A stretch of DNA of 64,000 nucleotides from Smithella sp. GTDB taxonomy: Bacteria; Desulfobacterota; Syntrophia; Syntrophales; Smithellaceae. The stretch's first letter is position 1, and each line of letters starts with the position of its first letter. This document shows positions 9,645 through 18,758 of this stretch, piece by piece. The notes beneath the pieces are model-generated. The model had not been told where the DNA came from, did not search any database, and was given only the letters and a program-made list of their open reading frames with translations. Made by a program: the position numbers and the translations under genes. The stretch is taken from NCBI GenBank assembly GCA_007244375.1, contig SCVW01000025.1:124001-188000 (forward strand), written 5' to 3'.

Positions 9645-10586
9645 ATGAAATATATCATTAATTCCACATCTGATTATCATCAGCATGATTTAAATTCTCT
9701 GGGTTGGGAACTCACTGTCTGCAATTCCCTGGAGCCGGTCAATTGTCCCTGCCGCAAAATTCTTGCATCGCCTTTTTCTTTTGGCAGGCATCTTTATAAT
9801 TTTCTGAAAAAAATGATTCCATTTGACGAAATCCACAATATTTTAGAAATCGGCGGCGGCATGGGTTATCTGATGCGTGACCTTTTGACACTCAATCCGC
9901 AAATGCGGGCGAAAATGATCGACATTTCCCCTTACCTTCTGGACAGGCAAAAAGAAACTTTAAAAGCATTTAACGCTGATTTCGAACTTGCCGATATTCT
10001 GGCTGTTGATCATGCGTCATTCTCCGTTTTCGATCTGGCAATGATGAATGAAAATCTCGGTGATTTGCCCACCCTGGTTGCCGGACAAGCGAATGACGAT
10101 CATTCAGAATCCGCTACTGTCCGAGTTTTAGAAAGGCTGGAGCATTTTAAAAATAAATATAACCTACCCGTGGGGCTAAAGGAAAGTGAGCACATCAATA
10201 TCGGCGCGATGGAAATCGTGGAAAAACTCTGCGTGACCGGAATCAAATATATATATTTAAGCGAACACAGCTGCGAGGCAGTTGTTCCCGAAATTATAAA
10301 ACCCTATCTGACACTACCCTCTTCCGGCATCCCGGAAATGATTTCTCTCAAAGGCCATAAAGAATTTACGATTAAATTTTCCTACTTGCAGAAAATTGCC
10401 GAAGTGCTACACTACAAAACAAGACGCGGACCTTTCGCCGATTTTCTTCCTTTGAATTTAAGTGATAAAGTAAAAATAGCCTTAAGACTTGCTACACCAT
10501 ATAACGATGAGCAGGAAATCATCCGACAATTTGTTTATGATCTTTATAAATACGAATATTTAATTCTGATAAAAGGAGATGAATGA
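9645..10586 (+). CDS. SAM-dependent methyltransferase-like protein
   Basis: A 313-residue soluble protein with a Rossmann-type SAM motif I, NILEIGGGMGYLMRDLL (residues ~65-82), an acidic motif II (MIDISPYLL) and a later FDLAMMNENLGDLP that resembles the motif-IV region of class I methyltransferases. The C-terminal ~130 residues (SEHSCEAVVPEIIKPYL..., PLNLSDKVKIALR) are not recognised. The nearest SD-like sequence (AAGGAG at 9615) is 25 nt before the ATG and an in-frame stop lies between, so initiation is weak or leader-dependent. The substrate is unknown. It is coupled by a 4-bp overlap to a secreted DUF2845 protein, which gives little functional hint. Confidence 0.6.
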   Translation: MKYIINSTSDYHQHDLNSLGWELTVCNSLEPVNCPCRKILASPFSFGRHLYNFLKKMIPFDEIHNILEIGGGMGYLMRDLLTLNPQMRAKMIDISPYLLDRQKETLKAFNADFELADILAVDHASFSVFDLAMMNENLGDLPTLVAGQANDDHSESATVRVLERLEHFKNKYNLPVGLKESEHINIGAMEIVEKLCVTGIKYIYLSEHSCEAVVPEIIKPYLTLPSSGIPEMISLKGHKEFTIKFSYLQKIAEVLHYKTRRGPFADFLPLNLSDKVKIALRLATPYNDEQEIIRQFVYDLYKYEYLILIKGDE

Positions 10587-10954
10587 TGAAGATAAATTCA
10601 ACGATAATATTCCCCACGGCAATTCTCTTCTTATTGACTTTTACAATGGAGAGCATAGCTTTCCGTTGTGGAAATGGACTTGTCACTGAAGGAGATTCCA
10701 AGTCTCAGGTGCTGGCAACTTGTGGTAATCCTACATCCAAAGAAAAATCCTGTGAAAATAGTCAACAATATACGACAACGACCAAATACGGAAAAATAAA
10801 AAAAGTTAAAAAATGCGGCCAAAAACTGGAAACATGGTTCTATAACTGCGGTGACAATGATTTCATTTACAAACTTACCTTTGACGATGGAATAATAACA
10901 AGTATAACAGCCGAAGGCAGAGGCAGAGGCAAATCGGCTTGCATGGGGAAATAG
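10583..10954 (+). CDS. Secreted DUF2845 domain protein
   Basis: A 123-residue protein with an N-terminal signal peptide (residues ~1-26) and a small domain with FRCGNGLVTEGDSKSQVLATCGNP, four or more cysteines and a closing YKLTFDDGIITSI. This matches DUF2845, a family of small periplasmic proteins of unknown function related in shape to SmpA/OmlA. ATG 10583 overlaps the upstream stop (ATGA), with AAAGGAG 5-6 nt before it. The next codon (10586) is also ATG. Confidence 0.75.
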   Translation: MMKINSTIIFPTAILFLLTFTMESIAFRCGNGLVTEGDSKSQVLATCGNPTSKEKSCENSQQYTTTTKYGKIKKVKKCGQKLETWFYNCGDNDFIYKLTFDDGIITSITAEGRGRGKSACMGK

Positions 10955-11151
10955 CCAACTTTAATTATTTTATCAAACGATAAGGATTTTTATGATAAAA
11001 TCAAACATGTGTTTCCCTGAAGAACAGTAATGCTTGGGATTCAATTTATCGATTATTTCAATTAAAAATTAACTGACAAAAAAATTCATTTTACATTTAT
11101 AAAATAACGTTTATATTAAAACATGAATTATTTTTCACAAAGGCATCGCTT

Positions 11152-13221
11152 ATGAACGAAAAACGATGTATCAGGGTCCTGCTAATAGAAGATAATCCGG
11201 GCGATGCAAGACTGATCCGTGAAATCTTATTTGAAGACACTGATATTTCCTTTGAACTTCTTTATGCTGATCGTCTTTCAAAAAGTATCGACTGTCTGGA
11301 TCGGGAACATATCGATATCATACTATTGGATCTGGGGCTGCCCGACTCGCAAGGGCTGGATACGCTATCTACTATTCTATCCAAAGCACAACACATCCCT
11401 GTTATTGTCGAGACAGGTTTGACCGATAAGAAGCTTGCCATTAAGGCAGTAAAAGCCGGCGCGCAGGATTACCTGATTAAAGGACAGATAGATAGTACTG
11501 TACTAATACGCTCCATTTGTTACGCTATCGAGCGCAAAAAGTTAGAAGAAGCATTTAAAGCATCAGAAAAGCGTTTCCGCACCTTAATTAATGTGATGAT
11601 GGATGCTTTGATCATTATTGATTGGGACGGAACGATACTCTTTGCCAATAAGGCCGCGGCTGAATTAGTGGATCTCAAAAATCCTGAAGAAGGAATCGGC
11701 CTCAACATCAGCGAATTTATATGCGAAGAATTCATGACACAGGCCTTGACAGATATCGGCCTTGTAAAAGAAGGGAGGAAGGGATTTCCAACACGTTATA
11801 AAATCAAAACAAGAAAAGGAACGATAAGGTGGGTTGAAAGCATTGGAGATAAAATTATCTTTAACAATAAAGAAGCTGATCTGGAAACAATAAGGGACAT
11901 TACAGAGAGCAAAGAGACGGAAGAAATAATTAGAGATTCGGAAAGATATTTAATGGAAATCATACAGTTTTTCCCGGATCCCACAATGGTCATCAACCGC
12001 GAGGGGAAGGTTACTGCATGGAACCGTGCAATGGAGGAACTGACCGGTGTGAAGGCAACAGAAATAATTGGTAAAGGCAACTATGAATATGCACTACCTT
12101 TTTACGGTGAGCGTCGTCCTCTCCTGATCGATTTTGCCATGAAACCAAACTATAATATTAAAGACTATTACAACGTTATCAATCGGCATGGAAAAATTTT
12201 GTCAGGAGAAGCCTACATACCTTATTTAGGAAACGGAAAGACATATCTTCAAGGCAGCGCCACCGCCCTTTACAATTCACAAGGCGAAATCATAGGCGCT
12301 ATTGAATCAATGCGCAATATCACCGAGCGCAAGAGATTAGAAGAATTTCTGAAAAATACAACTGATTACTTGGAAAAACTTATTGCCTATGCCAATGCTC
12401 CCATTATTGTTTGGAATCAAGATTTTAAAATCACTCGTTTCAACCGGGCATTTGAGCATCTCACAGGTTACAAAGCGGATGAAGTAATCGGAACAGACCT
12501 CTGCCGACTTTTTCCGCAAACAAGCCGTGACATTTCCATCGGCAGAATCCAAGATACTCTTAAGAGAGAATATTGGGAGTCCGTGGAAATACCAATAGTT
12601 CGCAAGGATGGTACCGCTCGTACTGTACTCTGGAACTCCGCCAACATTTACTCCCCTGATGGAGACACTCTTATTTCAACTATCGCTCAGGGTTATGACA
12701 TTACCGAACGCAAAATGATGGAAGAAACACTCGAACGTCTATCAACGACAGATAATCTCACCGGTCTTTACAACCGGTATGCTTTTATAAATCTCGCCGA
12801 ACAACAACTCAAGATTGCAAACAGGGAAAATAAAAGCATATGTCTCATCTTTCTTGATTTGGATGGACTTAAGAATATCAATGACACTCTGGGACATATG
12901 GTAGGCGACCATGCTCTCCGGAATACCGCTATGATATTGAGAAACACTTTCCGGGAAACAGACATCATCGCCCGTGTAGGAGGAGATGAATTTGCGATTT
13001 TAGCTACTACTGATATTGATGGACCAGAAATCCTGAAGGAAAGACTTAATAATCAGGTAAATACTTTCAATTACGAAACAGAACGCAACTACAAAATCTC
13101 AATTAGTATAGGATTTTCCATCTATCAACCAAACAAAAATATAAGCCTTGATGATCTCATGTCGACAGCAGATAACCTCATGTATCAACACAAGAAGCAA
13201 AAACGGTCAAAAGCAGAATAG
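11152..13221 (+). CDS. REC-PAS-PAS-PAS-GGDEF diguanylate cyclase
   Basis: A 689-residue cytoplasmic protein. It has a receiver (Asp60 in DIILLDLGLPDSQG), PAS ~140-255, PAS ~265-395, PAS ~400-520, and GGDEF ~525-685 with intact RVGGDEFAI. The allosteric I-site RxxD (RETD) lies exactly five residues before GGDEF, so product inhibition is expected. There are no TM segments. The gene stands alone on the plus strand and ends 4 nt before the stop of a convergent gene. The histidine kinase that phosphorylates it is not adjacent. Together with the two HD-GYP proteins and the PilZ protein it shows substantial c-di-GMP signalling in this window. Confidence 0.9.
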   Translation: MNEKRCIRVLLIEDNPGDARLIREILFEDTDISFELLYADRLSKSIDCLDREHIDIILLDLGLPDSQGLDTLSTILSKAQHIPVIVETGLTDKKLAIKAVKAGAQDYLIKGQIDSTVLIRSICYAIERKKLEEAFKASEKRFRTLINVMMDALIIIDWDGTILFANKAAAELVDLKNPEEGIGLNISEFICEEFMTQALTDIGLVKEGRKGFPTRYKIKTRKGTIRWVESIGDKIIFNNKEADLETIRDITESKETEEIIRDSERYLMEIIQFFPDPTMVINREGKVTAWNRAMEELTGVKATEIIGKGNYEYALPFYGERRPLLIDFAMKPNYNIKDYYNVINRHGKILSGEAYIPYLGNGKTYLQGSATALYNSQGEIIGAIESMRNITERKRLEEFLKNTTDYLEKLIAYANAPIIVWNQDFKITRFNRAFEHLTGYKADEVIGTDLCRLFPQTSRDISIGRIQDTLKREYWESVEIPIVRKDGTARTVLWNSANIYSPDGDTLISTIAQGYDITERKMMEETLERLSTTDNLTGLYNRYAFINLAEQQLKIANRENKSICLIFLDLDGLKNINDTLGHMVGDHALRNTAMILRNTFRETDIIARVGGDEFAILATTDIDGPEILKERLNNQVNTFNYETERNYKISISIGFSIYQPNKNISLDDLMSTADNLMYQHKKQKRSKAE

Positions 13222-13225
13222 CGGA

Positions 13226-14827
13226 TTACATGTTTTCTTTATGTCTAACAGTTAATTTCTGCACTTTATCGCGTAGTTCCCTAATCTCTTTCCATTGTGG
13301 TGCAAGTCGAGCCGCTTCATTAACATACTTCCCTGCTTCGTTGAAAAGCCCCTGTTTAATTCTGAGTTCTGCAAGATGAAAGTAAGGCTGTGCTATCTTA
13401 GGATCAAGCAAGATTGCTTGCCGGAAACATGCTTCGGCTAAATAATCTTGATTCATTCCGGCGTACGCTACGCCAAGATTATTGAATGTTGTAACATCGG
13501 TGGGGTTCATCTTAGCGGCAGCCAGCAAATGGCTAACGGCCAAATCAAGTTGATTGCTTTGCAAGTATGCCGTACCAAGGTTAAAATGAGCCAATTCATT
13601 TTCACCAACTACTGTAAGATTTTGAGCGAATAATGTTTTCGTGTCCTTCCAGTAAGAAACCTGTCGAAATGTCAATAACATTAACACCGCTATGAATAGC
13701 GTAATTACGATCGCTGCATAGCGACGGATTTTTATTTCTTTTATAATCTTGTCCAGGAAAAGTCCCACCATTAGAATCAATCCCAATTGAGGAAGCAATG
13801 TGTAACGGTCCGCATGTGCCTGTTCGCCTACCTGGACAATTCCAATGACCGGAAATAAGACTCCCAGATAAAATAACCATCCCCATAAAAGATGAGGGCG
13901 TTGATCCTTTTGCCACACAGCCACAAGTGTAATCAAAGTTAAAATAGCACAAGCCATAATAATGTCATTTGCATCGAATGAATACGGATACGGATAAAAA
14001 ACAGTCAGTCCAAAAGGCAAAACACTTTGATGAATATATTCAAGACAAGATATGACAGCATTGATAATCCGGTCTGTCATGGGAAATTCAACAAGAGATT
14101 TTATTGCCCTGCTTTTATCTTGTACAATGACAGTTATAATTGATGTAATTATGGAAAGAGCAAACCATGGTATCTTTTCATAAATCGCCTTCTTTAATTC
14201 ATTCCCTAAACGCTTCAGCGGCCAAAAATCCAAAAGTAGGGCAACACAAGGCCAGGTAACCGCCATGGGTTTAGAAAGCAGAGCTAAGACAAATAGTAAT
14301 GTTGTCAAATAGTAATGAAATTTTTTCTTCTTTCGGACAAATCTCAGATAAGCCAACGTGGCAGACAAAAAGAAAAATGCGCATAATAAATCTTTACGCT
14401 CTGCCGCCCAGGCAACGGATTCGACATGCAGCGGATGCAAAGAAAAAAAAGCTGCCATAAGAAAAGCTGCTGGAGCAGAGGCTTCAAGATTCAAAAACAA
14501 AAAAAAGGCTAATATTGTGCAACCGACATACAAAAAAAGATTAATCATGTGAGACGCGGTGGCTGTAATACCGAAAAGACTGGCATCCATCATATGACTT
14601 ATCCATGTCAGCGGATGCCAGTTCGAAGCCGTGCAGGTGATAAATGCCCAACCAACACCCAGCAGGCTTAAACCGGATGATACTATAGAATTGTCAGAAA
14701 TATAGAAAGGATCATCCCAGTTGATAAACTCGTGAGATGTCATCTGTGCGTACGGCACAAATGTTATTACGGCTAAGACTATCAGCCACGGCCAGAGTGC
14801 GCGCTTATTTGCTGTCTTATTTTCCAA
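13226..14827 (-). CDS. Polytopic membrane protein with C-terminal TPR repeats (GT-C/TMTC-like)
   Basis: A 533-residue protein with about ten predicted TM helices in residues ~12-385, starting with an N-terminal helix followed by the loop 'FINWDDPFYISDN'. Three or so TPR units lie in residues ~400-520 (AHFNLGTAYLQSNQLDLAV, TFNNLGVAYAGMNQDYLAE, PYFHLAELRIKQGLFNEA). The arrangement (DD loop in the first periplasmic segment, HPLHVESVAW motif, TPR tail) is typical of the TMTC/O-mannosyl-transferase-like GT-C family common in Deltaproteobacteria. The substrate is unknown. It is convergent with the diguanylate cyclase gene. Confidence 0.7.
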   Translation of the reverse strand: MENKTANKRALWPWLIVLAVITFVPYAQMTSHEFINWDDPFYISDNSIVSSGLSLLGVGWAFITCTASNWHPLTWISHMMDASLFGITATASHMINLFLYVGCTILAFFLFLNLEASAPAAFLMAAFFSLHPLHVESVAWAAERKDLLCAFFFLSATLAYLRFVRKKKKFHYYLTTLLFVLALLSKPMAVTWPCVALLLDFWPLKRLGNELKKAIYEKIPWFALSIITSIITVIVQDKSRAIKSLVEFPMTDRIINAVISCLEYIHQSVLPFGLTVFYPYPYSFDANDIIMACAILTLITLVAVWQKDQRPHLLWGWLFYLGVLFPVIGIVQVGEQAHADRYTLLPQLGLILMVGLFLDKIIKEIKIRRYAAIVITLFIAVLMLLTFRQVSYWKDTKTLFAQNLTVVGENELAHFNLGTAYLQSNQLDLAVSHLLAAAKMNPTDVTTFNNLGVAYAGMNQDYLAEACFRQAILLDPKIAQPYFHLAELRIKQGLFNEAGKYVNEAARLAPQWKEIRELRDKVQKLTVRHKENM

Positions 14828-14903
14828 AACTTCAACAGAACATTTTTATACTGATAAAGTTAAATAAACTATAATTTAAATTAAGCCAAGATTAAGTTAA
14901 ATA

Positions 14904-15698
14904 TTATTTAACTTTCCAGACAGGTTTTCTTTTCTCCACAAAGGCCAGAAATCCTTCCATAATATCAGCAGAACCTAATAAATTATGCATTACCTGGTCG
15001 GTCAACGCCATGGCATCTGTTCTGTTCATATCCTTACTTTTCAGGATTAGTTCTTTCACTGCCCTTATAGCAAGGGGACTATTCTGACAAATTCTCTGAG
15101 CCATTTCTATTGCGTTCTGAATAAGATGTTCAGAAGAAACCACCCGGTTCACCAGTCCCACTTCATAGGCTCTCTGTGCGTTGATTCTATCACAGGTAAT
15201 AAGCATTTCGGAAGCAATTCCCGGAGGAACATAATGTCGAAAAAGAGCGGTAAAACTTGCCGGCATACCCAATTTAGGTTCCGGCACTCCAAATTGAGCA
15301 ACTTCTGAAGCAATCCTTATATCGCTTTCCAGAGCAAGCCATAAACCTCCTCCGAGACAATGTCCATTGATGGCCGCTATTATGGGTTTCGAAATACCAT
15401 AGGTTGTAGGTGATGCACGCCAGGCAGGGGCCTCTTTCATCCAGGACATTACTCTTGCCGGAGGTTTCCCGCCCAATAATGTTAGCATTTCCACATCCGA
15501 AGCAATATCAACACCTGAACAAAAGGCTTTACCTGCTCCCGTAAAAATACTTACCCATGCCTCATCATCATCTCTGAAAGTTACCCATATTTTTGCCAAC
15601 TCACTAATAAGCTCCGGACTAAGGGCATTCAACTTCTCCGGACGATTTAGAGTAATGTAAGCGATCCTATCCTTCTTTTCATAAAGAACCAACGGCAT
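14904..15698 (-). CDS. Enoyl-CoA hydratase/isomerase family protein
   Basis: A 264-residue crotonase-fold protein. The oxyanion-hole motifs SGVDIASD and INGHCLGGG are visible, and QFGVPEPKLG supplies the Glu equivalent to E164 of mitochondrial hydratase. The residue corresponding to E144 (after GGG) is Trp, so the reaction may not be simple enoyl-CoA hydration. The start is set at ATG 15698 because GAGGAGG lies 6 nt before it; a longer form beginning at 15719 would pass through the SD. The SD and ATG are part of an 11-bp inverted repeat (see 15697-15795). It probably acts in fatty- or aromatic-acid CoA metabolism. Confidence 0.85.
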   Translation of the reverse strand: MPLVLYEKKDRIAYITLNRPEKLNALSPELISELAKIWVTFRDDDEAWVSIFTGAGKAFCSGVDIASDVEMLTLLGGKPPARVMSWMKEAPAWRASPTTYGISKPIIAAINGHCLGGGLWLALESDIRIASEVAQFGVPEPKLGMPASFTALFRHYVPPGIASEMLITCDRINAQRAYEVGLVNRVVSSEHLIQNAIEMAQRICQNSPLAIRAVKELILKSKDMNRTDAMALTDQVMHNLLGSADIMEGFLAFVEKRKPVWKVK

Positions 15699-15795
15699 AG
15701 AACACCTCCTCAATATCAACTTTTTAAAATGAGCACTTCCCGGTAACCGCCTGCGGCAGCGGCTGGTGATTTCATTTACATTTAAGGTGTTCTAT
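15697..15795 (-). promoter_or_regulatory. Long-range 11-bp inverted repeat covering the hydratase SD and start
   Basis: On the minus strand ATAGAACACCT (15795-15785) is perfectly complementary to AGGTGTTCTAT (15707-15697), which contains part of the SD and the first bases of the start codon. About 77 nt separate the arms and hold a GC-rich hairpin (CCGCTGCC...GGCGG). If both arms are transcribed the ribosome-binding site would be masked. A TTGACT box just upstream of the distal arm could place that arm inside a promoter spacer instead, making it a DNA-level operator pair. Confidence 0.45.
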
Positions 15796-15863
15796 CAGTC
15801 AAGCCTTTTTCTTAAAACCTCTCACTTACCCCATCGATGAAACGGACATTATTTACTTAACGT

Positions 15864-16895
15864 TTAATATGATTCCGTATCCGCAAGCACCTCATTTATG
15901 GTCACAGGTTTGCTGAATAACCGGTATACCCATATTTTATATGCAATGACTATGGGCACGAATATCAACGCCACAACTGTCATTATTGCCAGCGTGAGAA
16001 AACTGGAAGATGAGTTGTAGATGGTCATGCTGTAGTTCATGTCCACACTGGAAGGAATCAGATTCGGGAACAGCCCTGCAACTCCCGTGAAACAGACAAA
16101 CACAATCGTGATACAAGAAGAAATAAAGGATCTGAACAGATATCCTTTCGCATAAAACACTATTATACCCAGCAGACCGGCAACAGCAATTAGTGGAAGA
16201 GCAAAAAGAACGGGATAAGAAAAATAATTGTCGAATAATTTTGTTGCGAAATAGGTGTGAATCAGAAAAGCAATTGCCACAACCAAAAGTACGCCCCATA
16301 TTTTCGGAGCAATTTTTTTCGCTCTTTCGCGAATATCGCCGGTTGTTTTCAGGGATAAATACAGTGCACCGTGCATCAAAAACAGACAGACAAATAAAAC
16401 TCCCGTCACTAATCCGTAGGCATTAAGAAGCGAGAACAAATTCCCGTGATATCCTGCCGCATCCATGGACAACCCTTTGAAAATATTTCCAAAGGCCACG
16501 CCGAAGAGCAGCGCAGGCAGAAAACCGCCGATAAGTATTCCCTTGTCCCAGAATGATTGCCAGGCAGGACTATCGCTCTTTCCCCGAAACTCAAGAGATA
16601 CACCGCGGATAATCAAAGCGAACAACAGCAGTAAAAGGGCGGTGTACAGATAGCTGAACATCAGTGCATAGGTGGTCGGAAATGCCGCGAATGTGGCGCC
16701 GCCCGCGGTAACCAGCCAGACTTCGTTGCCGTTCCATACCGGACCGACCGTATTGACGATGACTTTCTTTTCGATGTTGTTTTTGCCGATAAAATTGTGA
16801 AGAATGCCCGTTCCTAGAACGAACCCGTCCAGCATGAAATATACGGCCCAGAGCAATCCCCAAAGCGCGAACCATGTTATTTGCAGATATTCCAT
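15864..16895 (-). CDS. cydB: Cytochrome bd oxidase subunit II
   Basis: A 343-residue inner-membrane protein with about eight TM helices and the CydB opening 'WFALWGLLWAVYFMLDGFVLGTGIL', followed by GPVWNGNEVWLVTAGGATFAAFP. It is the second subunit of the quinol:O2 oxidoreductase. It lies 11 nt downstream of cydA with an AGGAGG SD, so the two form an operon. No CydX-like small ORF was recognised after it. In a presumed anaerobe it serves O2 removal rather than growth by respiration (inference). Confidence 0.96.
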   Translation of the reverse strand: MEYLQITWFALWGLLWAVYFMLDGFVLGTGILHNFIGKNNIEKKVIVNTVGPVWNGNEVWLVTAGGATFAAFPTTYALMFSYLYTALLLLLFALIIRGVSLEFRGKSDSPAWQSFWDKGILIGGFLPALLFGVAFGNIFKGLSMDAAGYHGNLFSLLNAYGLVTGVLFVCLFLMHGALYLSLKTTGDIRERAKKIAPKIWGVLLVVAIAFLIHTYFATKLFDNYFSYPVLFALPLIAVAGLLGIIVFYAKGYLFRSFISSCITIVFVCFTGVAGLFPNLIPSSVDMNYSMTIYNSSSSFLTLAIMTVVALIFVPIVIAYKIWVYRLFSKPVTINEVLADTESY

Positions 16896-16906
16896 TGTAT
16901 GCCTCC

Positions 16907-18253
16907 TTATTGAGCTAATTGGTCAGAGGGACCTTGTTTGCTGTATTTGGCCAGAAGATAAATATCGACCACTCCTAGTGATCCGTATAACAACGTGAAC
17001 GCGACAAGCGATATGATCACTTGCGTCAGATCGATGGATGTGGATACGGCGTCCTTCGTTTTCAGCATGCCGTAAACGATCCACGGCTGGCGGCCGACTT
17101 CCGCCGCAATCCATCCCAATTGCCCGGCCAGATAGGGCAGGGGGATGGCCCAGACGGCAATTTTTAGAAATTTATCGAATCCTTCAAAACGATCTTTTTT
17201 GGAAATGTAGACGGCAATAGCCGCAATAAGAATCATCGCGAAGCCCAAAAACGCCATTACCCGGAAGCTGTAAAACGTGATGCTGACGGGAGGAATTTCA
17301 TCATCAGGGAAATCATTCAATCCTTTGATCACCGCATTCGGATCGCCGTAAGACAGCAGGGAGGATAATTTAGGGATGGTCAGCCATTCCACGCTGTTTT
17401 TCCGATTGGCCTCATCCGGAATGACAATCAGAGAAAGTCCGGCGCCCTGTTGTGTTTCCCAAATCGCTTCAATGGCGGCCAGTTTGGTCGGCTGCGTTCT
17501 CGCAACATTGCGGCCATGAAAATCACCGGTCAGGATAACCAGTATGCAGGACACCAGACCGAAAATCGCCGCTTTTTGAAAAGACAATTTAAAAAATCGT
17601 AATTCATTTTTTCTCAAAATGTGCCAGGCGGAAATGCCCATGACAAAAAAAGCCGCGACAACATATCCGGAAATGGTTGTATGGAAAAACTTCAACCAGC
17701 CGGATGGATTGGTGGCCACGGCCAGAAAATCCGCCATCTCCGCCCTCTGGCTGATTAAAGGGTTATTGACAATTTCCGTCAGTTTTGCGCCGACGGGATT
17801 CTGCATCCACCCGTTGGCCAGCAAGATCCATAAAGCGGAAAGATTGGTCGCAAACGCAACGATCGTGATCGACCAGGCGTGCATCTTTTTGGACACCTTG
17901 TTCCATCCGAATATCCACACCCCGATGAATACGGATTCCAGAAAGAAAGCCAGCGTCGCTTCTATGGCCAGTGGTGCTCCAAAAATATCTCCCACATATT
18001 TCGAATACTCCGCCCAGTTCATCCCGAATTGGAATTCCAATGTTATACCGGTGACAATGCCCAACGCAAAATTAATGAGAAACAATTTACCCCAGAATTT
18101 CGACATCCTCAGCCATATGTCATCATTCGTCTTGACATACTGCCACTCCATGTACGCAACCAGTACGGATAGGCCCAATGTCAGTGGCACGAAGATGAAA
18201 TGAAAACCGCTGGTGATGGCGAACTGCAACCTGCTCAAAGTCAAAACGTCCAT
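16907..18253 (-). CDS. cydA: Cytochrome bd oxidase subunit I
   Basis: A 448-residue inner-membrane protein that carries hemes b558, b595 and d. The conserved His18 in SGFHFIFVPLTLG, the second His in FFHTTISGYVV, the Met in YSFRVMAFLG, the acidic residues in FGAPLAIEATLAFFLESVF and the GRQPWIV motif are all present. The length indicates the short-Q-loop class (E. coli CydA is ~522). A strong SD (AAGGAGG) lies 8-9 nt before the ATG. The leader contains a 12-bp motif also found in the promoter of the neighbouring Rrf2 regulator, suggesting direct control. Confidence 0.97.
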   Translation of the reverse strand: MDVLTLSRLQFAITSGFHFIFVPLTLGLSVLVAYMEWQYVKTNDDIWLRMSKFWGKLFLINFALGIVTGITLEFQFGMNWAEYSKYVGDIFGAPLAIEATLAFFLESVFIGVWIFGWNKVSKKMHAWSITIVAFATNLSALWILLANGWMQNPVGAKLTEIVNNPLISQRAEMADFLAVATNPSGWLKFFHTTISGYVVAAFFVMGISAWHILRKNELRFFKLSFQKAAIFGLVSCILVILTGDFHGRNVARTQPTKLAAIEAIWETQQGAGLSLIVIPDEANRKNSVEWLTIPKLSSLLSYGDPNAVIKGLNDFPDDEIPPVSITFYSFRVMAFLGFAMILIAAIAVYISKKDRFEGFDKFLKIAVWAIPLPYLAGQLGWIAAEVGRQPWIVYGMLKTKDAVSTSIDLTQVIISLVAFTLLYGSLGVVDIYLLAKYSKQGPSDQLAQ

Positions 18254-18295
18254 CTTTCTCTATATCCTCCTTTTCAAGAAACTGTTAATTTTATA

Positions 18296-18307
18296 TTAAT
18301 TAGGACT
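18296..18307 (-). promoter_or_regulatory. Candidate Rrf2-regulator site upstream of cydAB
   Basis: TTAATTAGGACT on the plus strand is the exact reverse complement of the 12-mer at 18765-18776 in the regulator's own promoter. It lies 43-54 bp upstream of the cydA ATG. A neighbouring ATCCT gives an AGGA-N9-TCCT dyad. Binding is inferred. Confidence 0.5.
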
Positions 18308-18337
18308 GTTTTTATCCTGTTTATGACTAAAAAAATA

Positions 18338-18751
18338 TTAATCGTCGGAATCTGCCGCAATATCTTTTAAAGTAACGTCCTCCATCATATCACTTACGGA
18401 ATTCTTAATTTTTTTCCAGGCTGAATGTGCCGAACAAGTTTTGGAGAATCCGCATAACTTGGCGTCCAGCACGCAGAGATTCATGATTACTGGTCCTTCC
18501 ATCGTTTCCACAATTTCCCGCAGTGTAATATGTTCAGGTTTCCGCTTTAATCTTAATCCACCCGACGCTCCTCTCGAGGTAACAATCAGATTTGCACTGC
18601 TGAGCACCTGAAATATTTTTGCCATAAAAACGGGAGAAGTTTTTGTTGCCTTGGTTATTTCTTTAATCATTATATACTGATCCCTGGGCTGTTTTGCCAG
18701 ATAGATCATCCCTCTTATCGCGTATTCTGTTTTTCTACTTATTTTCATCAT
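18338..18751 (-). CDS. Rrf2/IscR-family transcriptional regulator
   Basis: A 137-residue winged-helix protein with the Rrf2 N-terminus (MKISRKTEYAIRGMIYLA), wing (GASGGLRLKRKPEHITLREIVETMEG) and three cysteines in CVLDAKLCGFSKTCSAH, the spacing that holds an Fe-S cluster in IscR, NsrR and RirA. It could sense O2, NO or Fe-S status. It is transcribed towards cydAB, with the cydA ATG 85 bp beyond its stop, and shares a 12-bp site with the cydA leader. There is no SD in front of ATG 18751 or ATG 18748, and the predicted transcription start is almost at the ATG, so the mRNA may be leaderless. Confidence 0.9.
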   Translation of the reverse strand: MMKISRKTEYAIRGMIYLAKQPRDQYIMIKEITKATKTSPVFMAKIFQVLSSANLIVTSRGASGGLRLKRKPEHITLREIVETMEGPVIMNLCVLDAKLCGFSKTCSAHSAWKKIKNSVSDMMEDVTLKDIAADSDD

Positions 18752-18758
18752 TGCGGAG

